41,545 nt of DNA from JAJPGZ01 sp041167105. GTDB lineage: Bacteria > Verrucomicrobiota > Verrucomicrobiia > Chthoniobacterales > UBA10450. Location: contig JBEEGX010000011.1 of NCBI GenBank assembly GCA_041167105.1, positions 1 to 41,545 of the forward strand, in the 5' to 3' direction. The notes beneath the pieces were generated by a model. The model had not been told where the DNA came from. It searched no databases and worked only from the letters and a program-made list of their open reading frames with translations. Shown one piece after another: positions 26,620-33,365 of the stretch (its first letter is position 1; every line of letters begins with the position of its first letter). The translations under genes and the position numbers were made by a program.

Positions 26620-27333
26620 TTACATATTGATCAAACGCTGCGGCACGTAAATCTGATCGTCGGGTTGAAGGACAACGTCCTCCTCGGTTTTTCCGTCCTC
26701 GATGACGCGCTTAAGATCGACACTGAAATCTTTGCCGTCTTTGCGCGTGACTTTAACCTTGCGCTTGTTTGCAAAATCTCCGAAACCGCCGGCGCGAATG
26801 ACGGCTTTGCTGGCGGTGTAACTTTCATCCGCGGGAATTTCCTGCGGGCCCTGCTGCTTCACGGAACCGTAAACGTAAATGCGTCCGCGCGATTTTTCAC
26901 TGACGCGATCGAGCGCGAGAATGACGGTGGCGTGGTGATAATATTCTCTTTCGAGAGCGCCCTTAATGTCGTGCGCGAGCTGCTTGCAGGTCTTGCCCTG
27001 TGCGGGAATGGGGCCGATGTACGGAACGTCCAGCTCGCCGTTGTCGTTTACGCGCAAGCGTTGCGATTCGTTATCTCGATCTTCCACCACGCGGAAGCTG
27101 ACGTAATCGTTTGAGCCGAGCTTCTTCTTGTCGTCGAGCGCGGACATGGAATTGGTGCGCAGCACCGTGCTCGTGGTCGGCGGTTCCGGTCCCGAGGGTG
27201 TTTTCTCCGACGGCGGTGGCGGCGGCGGACTGGAGGAATCCCGGTTGTAACCCGGGTTATATCTCTGGGCTTGTCCGGCTATTGAAACCGAAAAACTGAG
27301 AGCAAGTGCGCATGCATAAACCCTGTATTTCAT
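26620..27333 (-). CDS. Short Wza-like polysaccharide export protein (OPX, SLBB)
   Basis: The 237-residue product has a signal peptide (about 1-22), a proline-rich linker (PPPPPP near 35-40), a Poly_export domain (about 75-150, SNDYVSFRVVEDRDNESQRLRVNDNGELDVPYIGPIPAQGKT) and one SLBB domain (about 155-230). No lipobox cysteine follows the signal peptide, and no C-terminal amphipathic helix is present, unlike E. coli Wza (about 380 residues). It is therefore more likely a periplasmic ring that needs a separate outer-membrane channel. The gene upstream encodes a beta-barrel, the natural partner. AGGGG lies right before the ATG. There is a 15-bp gap to the barrel gene. Confidence 0.9.
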   Translation of the reverse strand: MKYRVYACALALSFSVSIAGQAQRYNPGYNRDSSSPPPPPPSEKTPSGPEPPTTSTVLRTNSMSALDDKKKLGSNDYVSFRVVEDRDNESQRLRVNDNGELDVPYIGPIPAQGKTCKQLAHDIKGALEREYYHHATVILALDRVSEKSRGRIYVYGSVKQQGPQEIPADESYTASKAVIRAGGFGDFANKRKVKVTRKDGKDFSVDLKRVIEDGKTEEDVVLQPDDQIYVPQRLINM

Positions 27334-27348
27334 CCCCTGCGCATAACG

Positions 27349-28695
27349 TTAGAAGCTATAAGTGCCGTCGATCGAAACGCGATTTTGTTCGTAATCGCGC
27401 AATACCACATCGGAATCTTTTTGCGTGTACTGATAGCGCGCGCCGAGCGTGACGTGCGGCGTGAGTTGATAGCCGAGCGTGAGAGCGCCGCCAAAACGGT
27501 GCAGATGCTCATCGATGAAGCCGCCGGATTCATTGGCGTCCTCGTAGAAAAACTCGGTCGAGATGAGGGTGTTGCGCAGAATGTTCCAAGTGACGGTGTG
27601 ACGGACGTAATTAAGCTTGATCGCATTCGAGTTGATGCCGAGCTGATGTTCGTGGCCGGCGCTAAGCGTCTGCTTGAGCACGGCGTTGATGCGGTGCGAG
27701 ATGAGGATGTTGCCGTACCAATCCTCCTGGTCCTTTTGGTCCTGAAATAATGTGAAGCCGAAAAAGTTGACCGTCGCGCGATCGAATTTCATCCATTGAT
27801 AACCGCCAGCCGCGCGCACCTTGAGGAAGTTGGTTAACTGCACCTCGACAAAGCCGCCGAGGGAATAAACATCGGAGTCGTTGAGGATGTCGTCCGCATA
27901 ATCGGTGTGGACGAAATAGCCTTCGGGCCCGACACCGAGTGTCGAAGTGAGCAACAATTGAAGCGTGCCGGAAAGCTCCTCGGCGTTGCGATTGAGATAA
28001 TCAAAGTCGCTCGTCGTCGAGATGTAATTGTAATGGTCGTAACCCAGACTCACCAACGCCTTGTTCAAGTCCCACAAGAGGCCAATGCCGGCGGTGTTTT
28101 CGAAACGGCCGTAGTCTACCGTGTTGCTCAGCGCCGGTTCGGAGATCGGGTCCTGCTGCAATTGCGGACGGTCATGAATATTGATACGGAAGTCGCCCAC
28201 GAAAATGTCGAAGGCAAGCTGCGACCCGGGCGAAATGAGGATGCCGTTCGTGTTCGCGTTTGAATGATCGACATACAACGCGTAGCTCAGGCCCAGATCC
28301 AAACGCAGCGTATTCAGTTGTGTCACGGGCCAGATGGCGTCGAAGTTTACCTGCGGACGGATGATAAAATCGTCCTGAGTTTGACTGGTCACCACCACCC
28401 GACCACCACCCAATGAGTGGAACACCGCGGTGCCGTCATCGGCGAGATTGATATTGTCGTTGTACTCCACGCCCAAAGTCGCACTTACGCGAAAGCGAAC
28501 CGGGCCGAGCAAAAGATTGTAGGGCAGCCGGTCGATGTCTTGACGGCGCGCTTCGGCCGCTTCTTCGCCGGCAAGTGAAGGTCTAACCGCGTCTTGGGCG
28601 CGGAGCGCCGGCGCACAAGCGAGCGACAGCAAAATAATGAGCCCGATCCGTTTTAACGAGAACGCGGGCGAACTGTGGGTTGCATCACTAATCAT
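27349..28695 (-). CDS. Outer-membrane beta-barrel, probable polysaccharide export channel
   Basis: The 448-residue protein has a signal peptide (about 15-34, cleavage near ALRAQ). After it comes a series of alternating polar/hydrophobic strands rich in Tyr and Asp/Asn (VSATLGVEYNDNINL, LGLSYALYVDHSNANTNG, VTLGARYQYTQKDSDVVL), ending GTYSF with a terminal Phe, the outer-membrane insertion signal. It resembles the putative outer-membrane barrels often found in exopolysaccharide operons. Being first in the operon and next to a Wza homologue without its own membrane helix, it probably forms the outer-membrane pore. It has no exact copy of either dispersed word, unlike nearly all its neighbours. 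Confidence 0.85.
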   Translation of the reverse strand: MISDATHSSPAFSLKRIGLIILLSLACAPALRAQDAVRPSLAGEEAAEARRQDIDRLPYNLLLGPVRFRVSATLGVEYNDNINLADDGTAVFHSLGGGRVVVTSQTQDDFIIRPQVNFDAIWPVTQLNTLRLDLGLSYALYVDHSNANTNGILISPGSQLAFDIFVGDFRINIHDRPQLQQDPISEPALSNTVDYGRFENTAGIGLLWDLNKALVSLGYDHYNYISTTSDFDYLNRNAEELSGTLQLLLTSTLGVGPEGYFVHTDYADDILNDSDVYSLGGFVEVQLTNFLKVRAAGGYQWMKFDRATVNFFGFTLFQDQKDQEDWYGNILISHRINAVLKQTLSAGHEHQLGINSNAIKLNYVRHTVTWNILRNTLISTEFFYEDANESGGFIDEHLHRFGGALTLGYQLTPHVTLGARYQYTQKDSDVVLRDYEQNRVSIDGTYSF

Positions 28696-28952
28696 AACGG
28701 TCAGGCAATTTTAAGGTTAGCAGTTGTAGTACCAAGCTCGTTTGCAGACGGCCGCCCTGTGGGAGGACGTGCGACTTCATGGCAGTCGTCTCCATACACG
28801 AATTCTCGGTCTTTGTTTCTCCTCTGGTCGAGCGCTCTTTCTACTCGCATACCCTGCGAGGAAGCAAGCGAAATCGCGCCCGCCCTGCTCGTCGCCGCCC
28901 GGCGCAGAAATTTTCCGAACGTGGCGCGCTCTAAGCTTTTAACCGTCGCACT
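28696..28952. promoter_or_regulatory. Divergent intergenic region, likely promoter of the exopolysaccharide operon
   Basis: This 257-bp gap lies between the first gene of the minus-strand operon and a plus-strand secreted-protein gene, so the main operon promoter should be here. It is less uniformly GC-rich than the coding DNA. I could not pick out reliable promoter boxes, an operator palindrome or an RNA switch. It has no exact copy of either dispersed word. Confidence 0.45.
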
Positions 28953-30164
28953 ATGATTCGCTTTTCTCCTAAAGCTTTCATCTTCGCGCTTGTCTCCGGC
29001 ATTGCCACCATGTCGATCTTCGCCGGATCAATGCCGAATGGTGACGGCCTCGCCAACCAGGCGAAAAATCTCGCGCGCATGAACTGCGGAGCTCAAATCG
29101 AATGCATCACTCCGGATGGCCGCGTTGTGCGTGTCACTCCCGCCGCGCCCGAGAACAGCGAAGCCGCCGCACTCATCATGGACGACGACACCGTGAGCTG
29201 CTCATTGGCGGAAGGCGAAACCAATTTCGTCATCGCATTGCCAAATCCGGCGCTGCTCGATCGCTTCACCTTTTTAAATGAAAACGCTGCCGCGCACGGC
29301 GAGCTCAGCATCGCCGTATCGAATTATCGTTTGCCGGCCAAGAGTGCGAAGTGGACGCCGGTCGAAGGCACCGTCGCTTTCACGAACAAGCGCACGTTTG
29401 ATCTCTCATTACTTGGCGTCGAAGCGAAATTCGTTCGCCTCACCTTCCGCGTGCAAAAAGAGGGACGCATCGCCGCGCTCGGTCTCTACGGCCAGCAATC
29501 GCTCGATCAATTCGGCGCCCGCCAGGGTCACGTCATGCAAGTGTCCAACGCCATCGACGGCAATCGCCCGGCGGATCGCGTCAATTTCAACTTCGCCAAC
29601 ACCTATGCCCGCGCGCATGTTCGCTTCGTTAGCTCCGGCGTCGTCGTCGACTCCGGCAAAATGATCGATGACGACCCGATCACCGCCTACACCTTTTCGT
29701 TCTCAGACCCGCATCCGACGGTTGTGGTCGAGCTTTCCGCTGTGCAACGACTTCATCGCGTCAGCGCCATTTATGATATGCACGCAGGTCGGCTTGATGT
29801 TTATGCATTGAACAAACTCACCGGCGATGTTGAAAATTTCGAGGGACTCAAGCCGATCGCTTCCGTGGTCGATCACGCCGGCGAAGGAAAAGCTTCGGTC
29901 GATTTCAATCCGCAAGGCGCTCGCTATATCGCGCTGCGCTGGATGCCGGAGAACTCTCGCGTGCAACATGAAAGTTTCCGCATCGCCGAGATCAATGCTT
30001 TCGGAAATGTGCCGCTTGCATTGCTCGACATGAATATGCCGCCGCAGCTTTTCGCCAACAGCAACGGATTTTCCACCGGACGTCCGGGTGACGGTGCGCC
30101 CGATTTGAGCAACACGCTCGGAACGCTCGCGGTTCCTCCGACGCTCCCGCCTGTAAGTCCATAA
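28953..30164 (+). CDS. Secreted protein with two discoidin (F5/8C)-like domains, function unknown
   Basis: The 403-residue product has a signal peptide (about 1-25, cleavage near FAGS). Two jelly-roll-like regions follow: residues about 85-180 (FVIALPNPALLDRFTFLNENA ending FVRLTFRVQKEGRIAALGLYG) and about 220-350 (DPITAYTFSFSDPHPTVVVELS ending ARYIALRWMPE, then FRIAEINAFG). The change from xxYIALRW to xxEINAFG is typical of F5/8 type C carbohydrate-binding folds. The C-terminus is low complexity and proline-rich. It is divergent from the exopolysaccharide operon and might bind the secreted polymer in the periplasm or at the surface; that role is inference. A word 1 copy encodes TMSIF in the signal peptide. 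Confidence 0.7.
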   Translation: MIRFSPKAFIFALVSGIATMSIFAGSMPNGDGLANQAKNLARMNCGAQIECITPDGRVVRVTPAAPENSEAAALIMDDDTVSCSLAEGETNFVIALPNPALLDRFTFLNENAAAHGELSIAVSNYRLPAKSAKWTPVEGTVAFTNKRTFDLSLLGVEAKFVRLTFRVQKEGRIAALGLYGQQSLDQFGARQGHVMQVSNAIDGNRPADRVNFNFANTYARAHVRFVSSGVVVDSGKMIDDDPITAYTFSFSDPHPTVVVELSAVQRLHRVSAIYDMHAGRLDVYALNKLTGDVENFEGLKPIASVVDHAGEGKASVDFNPQGARYIALRWMPENSRVQHESFRIAEINAFGNVPLALLDMNMPPQLFANSNGFSTGRPGDGAPDLSNTLGTLAVPPTLPPVSP

Positions 30165-30195
30165 CGGGCGCTTCGCGTTTGGCCGGACGAGTCGT

Positions 30196-30221
30196 TGTCG
30201 ATCTTAGTAGTTGTCGATCTT
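30196..30221 (-). repeat. Tandem pair of word 1, 16-bp period, after a stop codon
   Basis: Two exact copies in the same orientation start 16 bp apart (30196 and 30212), each preceded by GT. They lie 32 bp after the stop of the secreted-protein gene. An equally spaced pair follows the next gene at 32076-32101. They are the only such close intergenic pairs I found. Confidence 0.85.
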
Positions 30222-30413
30222 AGCGAAAACCGTTCTGATTTTTGAGACGCGTTCGCGAATCAATGCACGCACCGCGTCCATAAATTCTGCTTCGCCGCGA
30301 AATTTTCGCCACTGCTGTCGGTACCGCAACGAAGTCGCCAACGCGTTCGCGTACGCAAATTTACAGGCATGGAAGTAGCTCCCTTTTCTTGTCGCTTCAC
30401 CTTGGCTCGTCAC
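30204..30413 (-). CDS. Possible small protein, doubtful
   Basis: A 69-residue frame with a GTG start fills most of the gap between two plus-strand genes on the opposite strand. It is rich in Arg, Ala and aromatic residues (KFAYANALATSLRYRQQWRKF, then MDAVRALIRERVSKIRTVF), could form two amphipathic helices, and ends KIDNY inside a word 1 copy. I recognise no family. Codon use is mixed and no ribosome-binding site is evident. It could be a real small gene, a gene remnant or chance. Confidence 0.25.
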   Translation of the reverse strand: MTSQGEATRKGSYFHACKFAYANALATSLRYRQQWRKFRGEAEFMDAVRALIRERVSKIRTVFAKIDNY

Positions 30414-30415
30414 TC

Positions 30416-32074
30416 ATGGGATCTACTACCGCTAATGACTCGTTAGGCATTGGCGCGACTTCCCAAGCGCGCGACCAAAAGCAGACACCACCACATGAAC
30501 ACTCCATCTACCAAATCAAAGACGGCGCCGACGCTCAAAACCATGCGGCGCAAAGTCAGGATTATCCTTCACTCCTTGCCCGGGCTACGAATGATGCAGT
30601 TCGGGATCTGGATTTAACGACCAACCGACTCGTCTGGCGGCAAGGCCTGCACGATCTCCTCGGTTACGATGCAAGATCGACATCGACCGACCTCGCGTTC
30701 TGGACTGAGCGCGTTCACCCCGAAGATCGTCTCCGCGTTGTCGGCTCGATTTGCGCCGCGCTCGATGGAACCGCCGAAAATTGGACCGGCGAATATCGAT
30801 TCCAACACGCCGATGGTTCCTACCTCCATCTGCTCGAACGCGCCGCCATTGTGCGCGACGAACAACGACGCGCCGTGCGCCTGCTCGGTTCGCTCATGGA
30901 TATCACCGAGCACAAACAACTGCACGACCAGCTGTGTCGCTCGCAAAAAATGGAAGCCTTCGGCCAGCTCGCCGGCGGCGCCGCCCACGACTTCAGTAAT
31001 TATCTCACGACCATTCTCGGCTACAGCGATCTCCTACTCGCTGAAACCGCGTCGAAAAATACCATCACCAATCACGTCACCGAAATCCGCAATGCGGCGG
31101 TGCGCGCGGCGTATCTCACCGCGCAATTGCTCGCCTTCAGTCGCCAGCAAAATCTTGAAGCGCGCGTCCTGGAAATAAATTCCTTCATTCACGGACTGGA
31201 CGGGTCCGTTCTGCGTTTGTTAGGCGAAAACGTCACCGTCACTTGCGATTTGCACCACGATAAAAACGGCGCGTTCATCAAAATCGATCCGGGTCAGCTC
31301 ACTCAAGTCGTCTTGAATCTTGCGCTCAATGCGCGCGATGCCATGCCCGAAGGCGGCGCGCTTGTCATCAAAACTTCTGTGGCCGATTTCACGCAAGATC
31401 GACAATTGGAAGATCGACATCTGCGCGCCAGCGGCGATCCGATTTCCGCCGGCGAATACGTTGTCATCACCATCCGCGATAACGGCACGGGCATGACCGA
31501 CGCAGTGAAAGCGCATTTGTTTCAGCCGTTCTTCACTACCAAACCCGAAGGCGGTCTTGGTCTCTCCGCCTCCTACGGAATCGTCAGGCAATGCGGCGGC
31601 CGGATTGTGGTCGAGAGCGATTTGGGTAAAGGCACGCAGGTCGATGTTTATCTGCCCCGCGTCGGTCCGCCGGCCTATCGCCGCATCAACAACAAGAAAA
31701 TGCCCACCGGCACCGAGACCATTCTCGTGCTCGAAGACGATGTCAGCGTTCGCCACATTTCCGTCCGTGTTCTGCGTTCGTTAGGCTATGACGTCATCGA
31801 AGCGGGCAACGGCGATGACGCGCAACGCATGATCACGCAGCGCTCGAATGACGATGTCGATCTTGTCTTGAGCGACATTGTCATGCCGAACATGAGCGGC
31901 CGGCACTTTGCCGAGTGGCTGCGAAAGACAAGCCCGCGCATTAAAATCGTTCTCGTCTCCGGTTATCTCGACGAATCGGACGAAGCCAACGCCGAGCCCG
32001 GAATGTTTTTCCTGCCGAAACCGTTCGATCCGGAACAACTCGCGCAAAGCATTCGTCACGCGCTCGACACGTAG
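30416..32074 (+). CDS. Soluble hybrid histidine kinase (PAS-HisKA-HATPase-REC)
   Basis: The ATG at 30416 is preferred over an upstream TTG at 30389 (552 residues). There are no membrane helices, so it senses a cytoplasmic signal or a partner. A PAS fold spans about 55-170 (LVWRQGLHDLLGYD, WTGEYRFQHADGSYLHLLERAAIVRDE). The dimerisation domain has the phospho-accepting H191 in AAHDFSNYLTTILGYSDLL. The ATPase domain has an N box (NLALNARDAM, 301-310), DNGTGM (355-360), FFTTK (372-376) and GGLGLS (379-384). The receiver domain has EDD (440-442), D487 and K535. A low-complexity insert, TQDRQLEDRHLR, sits between N box and G1 and is encoded by two word 1 copies. No response regulator with an output domain is next to it. 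Confidence 0.93.
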   Translation: MGSTTANDSLGIGATSQARDQKQTPPHEHSIYQIKDGADAQNHAAQSQDYPSLLARATNDAVRDLDLTTNRLVWRQGLHDLLGYDARSTSTDLAFWTERVHPEDRLRVVGSICAALDGTAENWTGEYRFQHADGSYLHLLERAAIVRDEQRRAVRLLGSLMDITEHKQLHDQLCRSQKMEAFGQLAGGAAHDFSNYLTTILGYSDLLLAETASKNTITNHVTEIRNAAVRAAYLTAQLLAFSRQQNLEARVLEINSFIHGLDGSVLRLLGENVTVTCDLHHDKNGAFIKIDPGQLTQVVLNLALNARDAMPEGGALVIKTSVADFTQDRQLEDRHLRASGDPISAGEYVVITIRDNGTGMTDAVKAHLFQPFFTTKPEGGLGLSASYGIVRQCGGRIVVESDLGKGTQVDVYLPRVGPPAYRRINNKKMPTGTETILVLEDDVSVRHISVRVLRSLGYDVIEAGNGDDAQRMITQRSNDDVDLVLSDIVMPNMSGRHFAEWLRKTSPRIKIVLVSGYLDESDEANAEPGMFFLPKPFDPEQLAQSIRHALDT

Positions 32075-32075
32075 T

Positions 32076-32101
32076 TGTCGATCTTGTTCGTTGTCGATCT
32101 T
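32076..32101 (-). repeat. Second tandem pair of word 1, 16-bp period, directly after a stop codon
   Basis: Copies at 32076 and 32092 repeat the GTTGTCGATCTT layout and the 16-bp period seen at 30196-30221. They begin 2 bp after the kinase stop and fill most of the 45-bp gap before the threonine ammonia-lyase start. Confidence 0.85.
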
Positions 32102-32119
32102 GCGCCAAGTTGACGGCGC

Positions 32120-33331
32120 GTGATTTCGTTTAAAGACATCGAAGCCGCGCGCGAACGCATCAAGGGCGCGGTCTGTTACTCGCCTTGCCCGCCGTCCGTC
32201 GCGCTAAGCGAGCTCACCGGCATGCAGATTTTCTGCAAGCAGGAGCAACTTCAGCATACCGGCAGTTTTAAGGAGCGCGGCGCGCGCAACGCGCTCATGC
32301 AATTGCCTAACGAGCAGCAAAAGCGGGGCGTTATCGCCGCTTCCGCCGGAAATCACGCGCAGGCCCTCGCATATCAGGGCGGCTTGTTAGGCATTCAAGC
32401 GACCGTGGTCATGCCGAAGTTCGCGCCGTTGATGAAGATCAACAATTGCCAGAAGCTCGGCGCCGATGTGGTGTTGCACGGAAATGATTTCGGCGAAGCG
32501 CGTGCGCGTGCGCATGAGATCGGCCAAGAGAAAGGTCTCGCCTACATCAATGGCTACGATGATCCCGCCATCATCGCGGGACAGGGTTCGTTAGGCATCG
32601 AGATTCTCGAACAAGTTCCCGATGTCGATCTTATCGTGGTCCCGGTGGGCGGCGCGGGATTGATCGGCGGAGTCGCGCTCGCGGTGAAAACATTGCGACC
32701 GCAAACAAAAGTCATCGCGGTCGAAGCCGAGAACGTCGCCAGTTTCGCCGCCGCGCTCGAAGCGCACCAACCGACGCGCATCGCCGCCCAACCGACGCTC
32801 GCTGACGGTCTCGCCATTCCGCAGGTCGGCGCAAACGGTTTCGAGCTCGCACGCGAACATGTCGATCAAACGGTCATCGTGACTGAAGAACAAATCGCCA
32901 TCTCGATCTTGCGCATTGTCGAGTTGGAGAAAGCTGTCGTGGAAGGCGCAGCCGCGACATCGCTGGCCGCCTGTTTGTCGGGACAACTGAATGAATTCGC
33001 CGGCCAGCGCGCAGTGTTGCTCTTCACCGGCGGCAATATCGACCCGAATGTTTTGAGTCGCGTGATCGAGCGCGGACTCGTCGCCGACGGCCGACTTTGT
33101 CGATTCACTGCCGTCATTAGCGATCGACCCGGCGGTCTCGGGGACCTTGCCACGCAAATCGCCGCGACCGGCGCGAGCATCAAACAAGTCGTGCACGATC
33201 GCGCCTTCGGCAGCGCGGATGTTTCACACGTGCACGTGCGTTGCACGGTCGAGACGCGCAATCACGAACATCTCGCGCAATTGCGCGCGCATCTGAAGAG
33301 CCACGGCGTCGAGACGTACGATTCCAAATAG
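32120..33331 (+). CDS. ilvA: Threonine ammonia-lyase with C-terminal ACT domain
   Basis: This PLP enzyme deaminates threonine (and serine) to 2-oxobutanoate, the entry to isoleucine synthesis. The 403 residues start at a GTG. The PLP lysine is K51 in TGSFKERGARNAL. Cofactor contacts are SAGNHA (75-80) and the glycine loop VGGAGLIGG (176-184). The C-terminal region from about 327 (RFTAVISDRPGGLGDLATQIAATGASI) is a single ACT domain, giving the medium-length form often called threonine ammonia-lyase, between catabolic TdcB and the long biosynthetic IlvA. A biosynthetic or catabolic role cannot be settled here, so the symbol is tentative. A 34-bp gap precedes the glycine decarboxylase gene. Both words occur repeatedly in it. 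Confidence 0.92.
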   Translation: MISFKDIEAARERIKGAVCYSPCPPSVALSELTGMQIFCKQEQLQHTGSFKERGARNALMQLPNEQQKRGVIAASAGNHAQALAYQGGLLGIQATVVMPKFAPLMKINNCQKLGADVVLHGNDFGEARARAHEIGQEKGLAYINGYDDPAIIAGQGSLGIEILEQVPDVDLIVVPVGGAGLIGGVALAVKTLRPQTKVIAVEAENVASFAAALEAHQPTRIAAQPTLADGLAIPQVGANGFELAREHVDQTVIVTEEQIAISILRIVELEKAVVEGAAATSLAACLSGQLNEFAGQRAVLLFTGGNIDPNVLSRVIERGLVADGRLCRFTAVISDRPGGLGDLATQIAATGASIKQVVHDRAFGSADVSHVHVRCTVETRNHEHLAQLRAHLKSHGVETYDSK

Positions 33332-33365
33332 TTGAACGCGCGGGCGCGTTCCATACCGTGACGCA

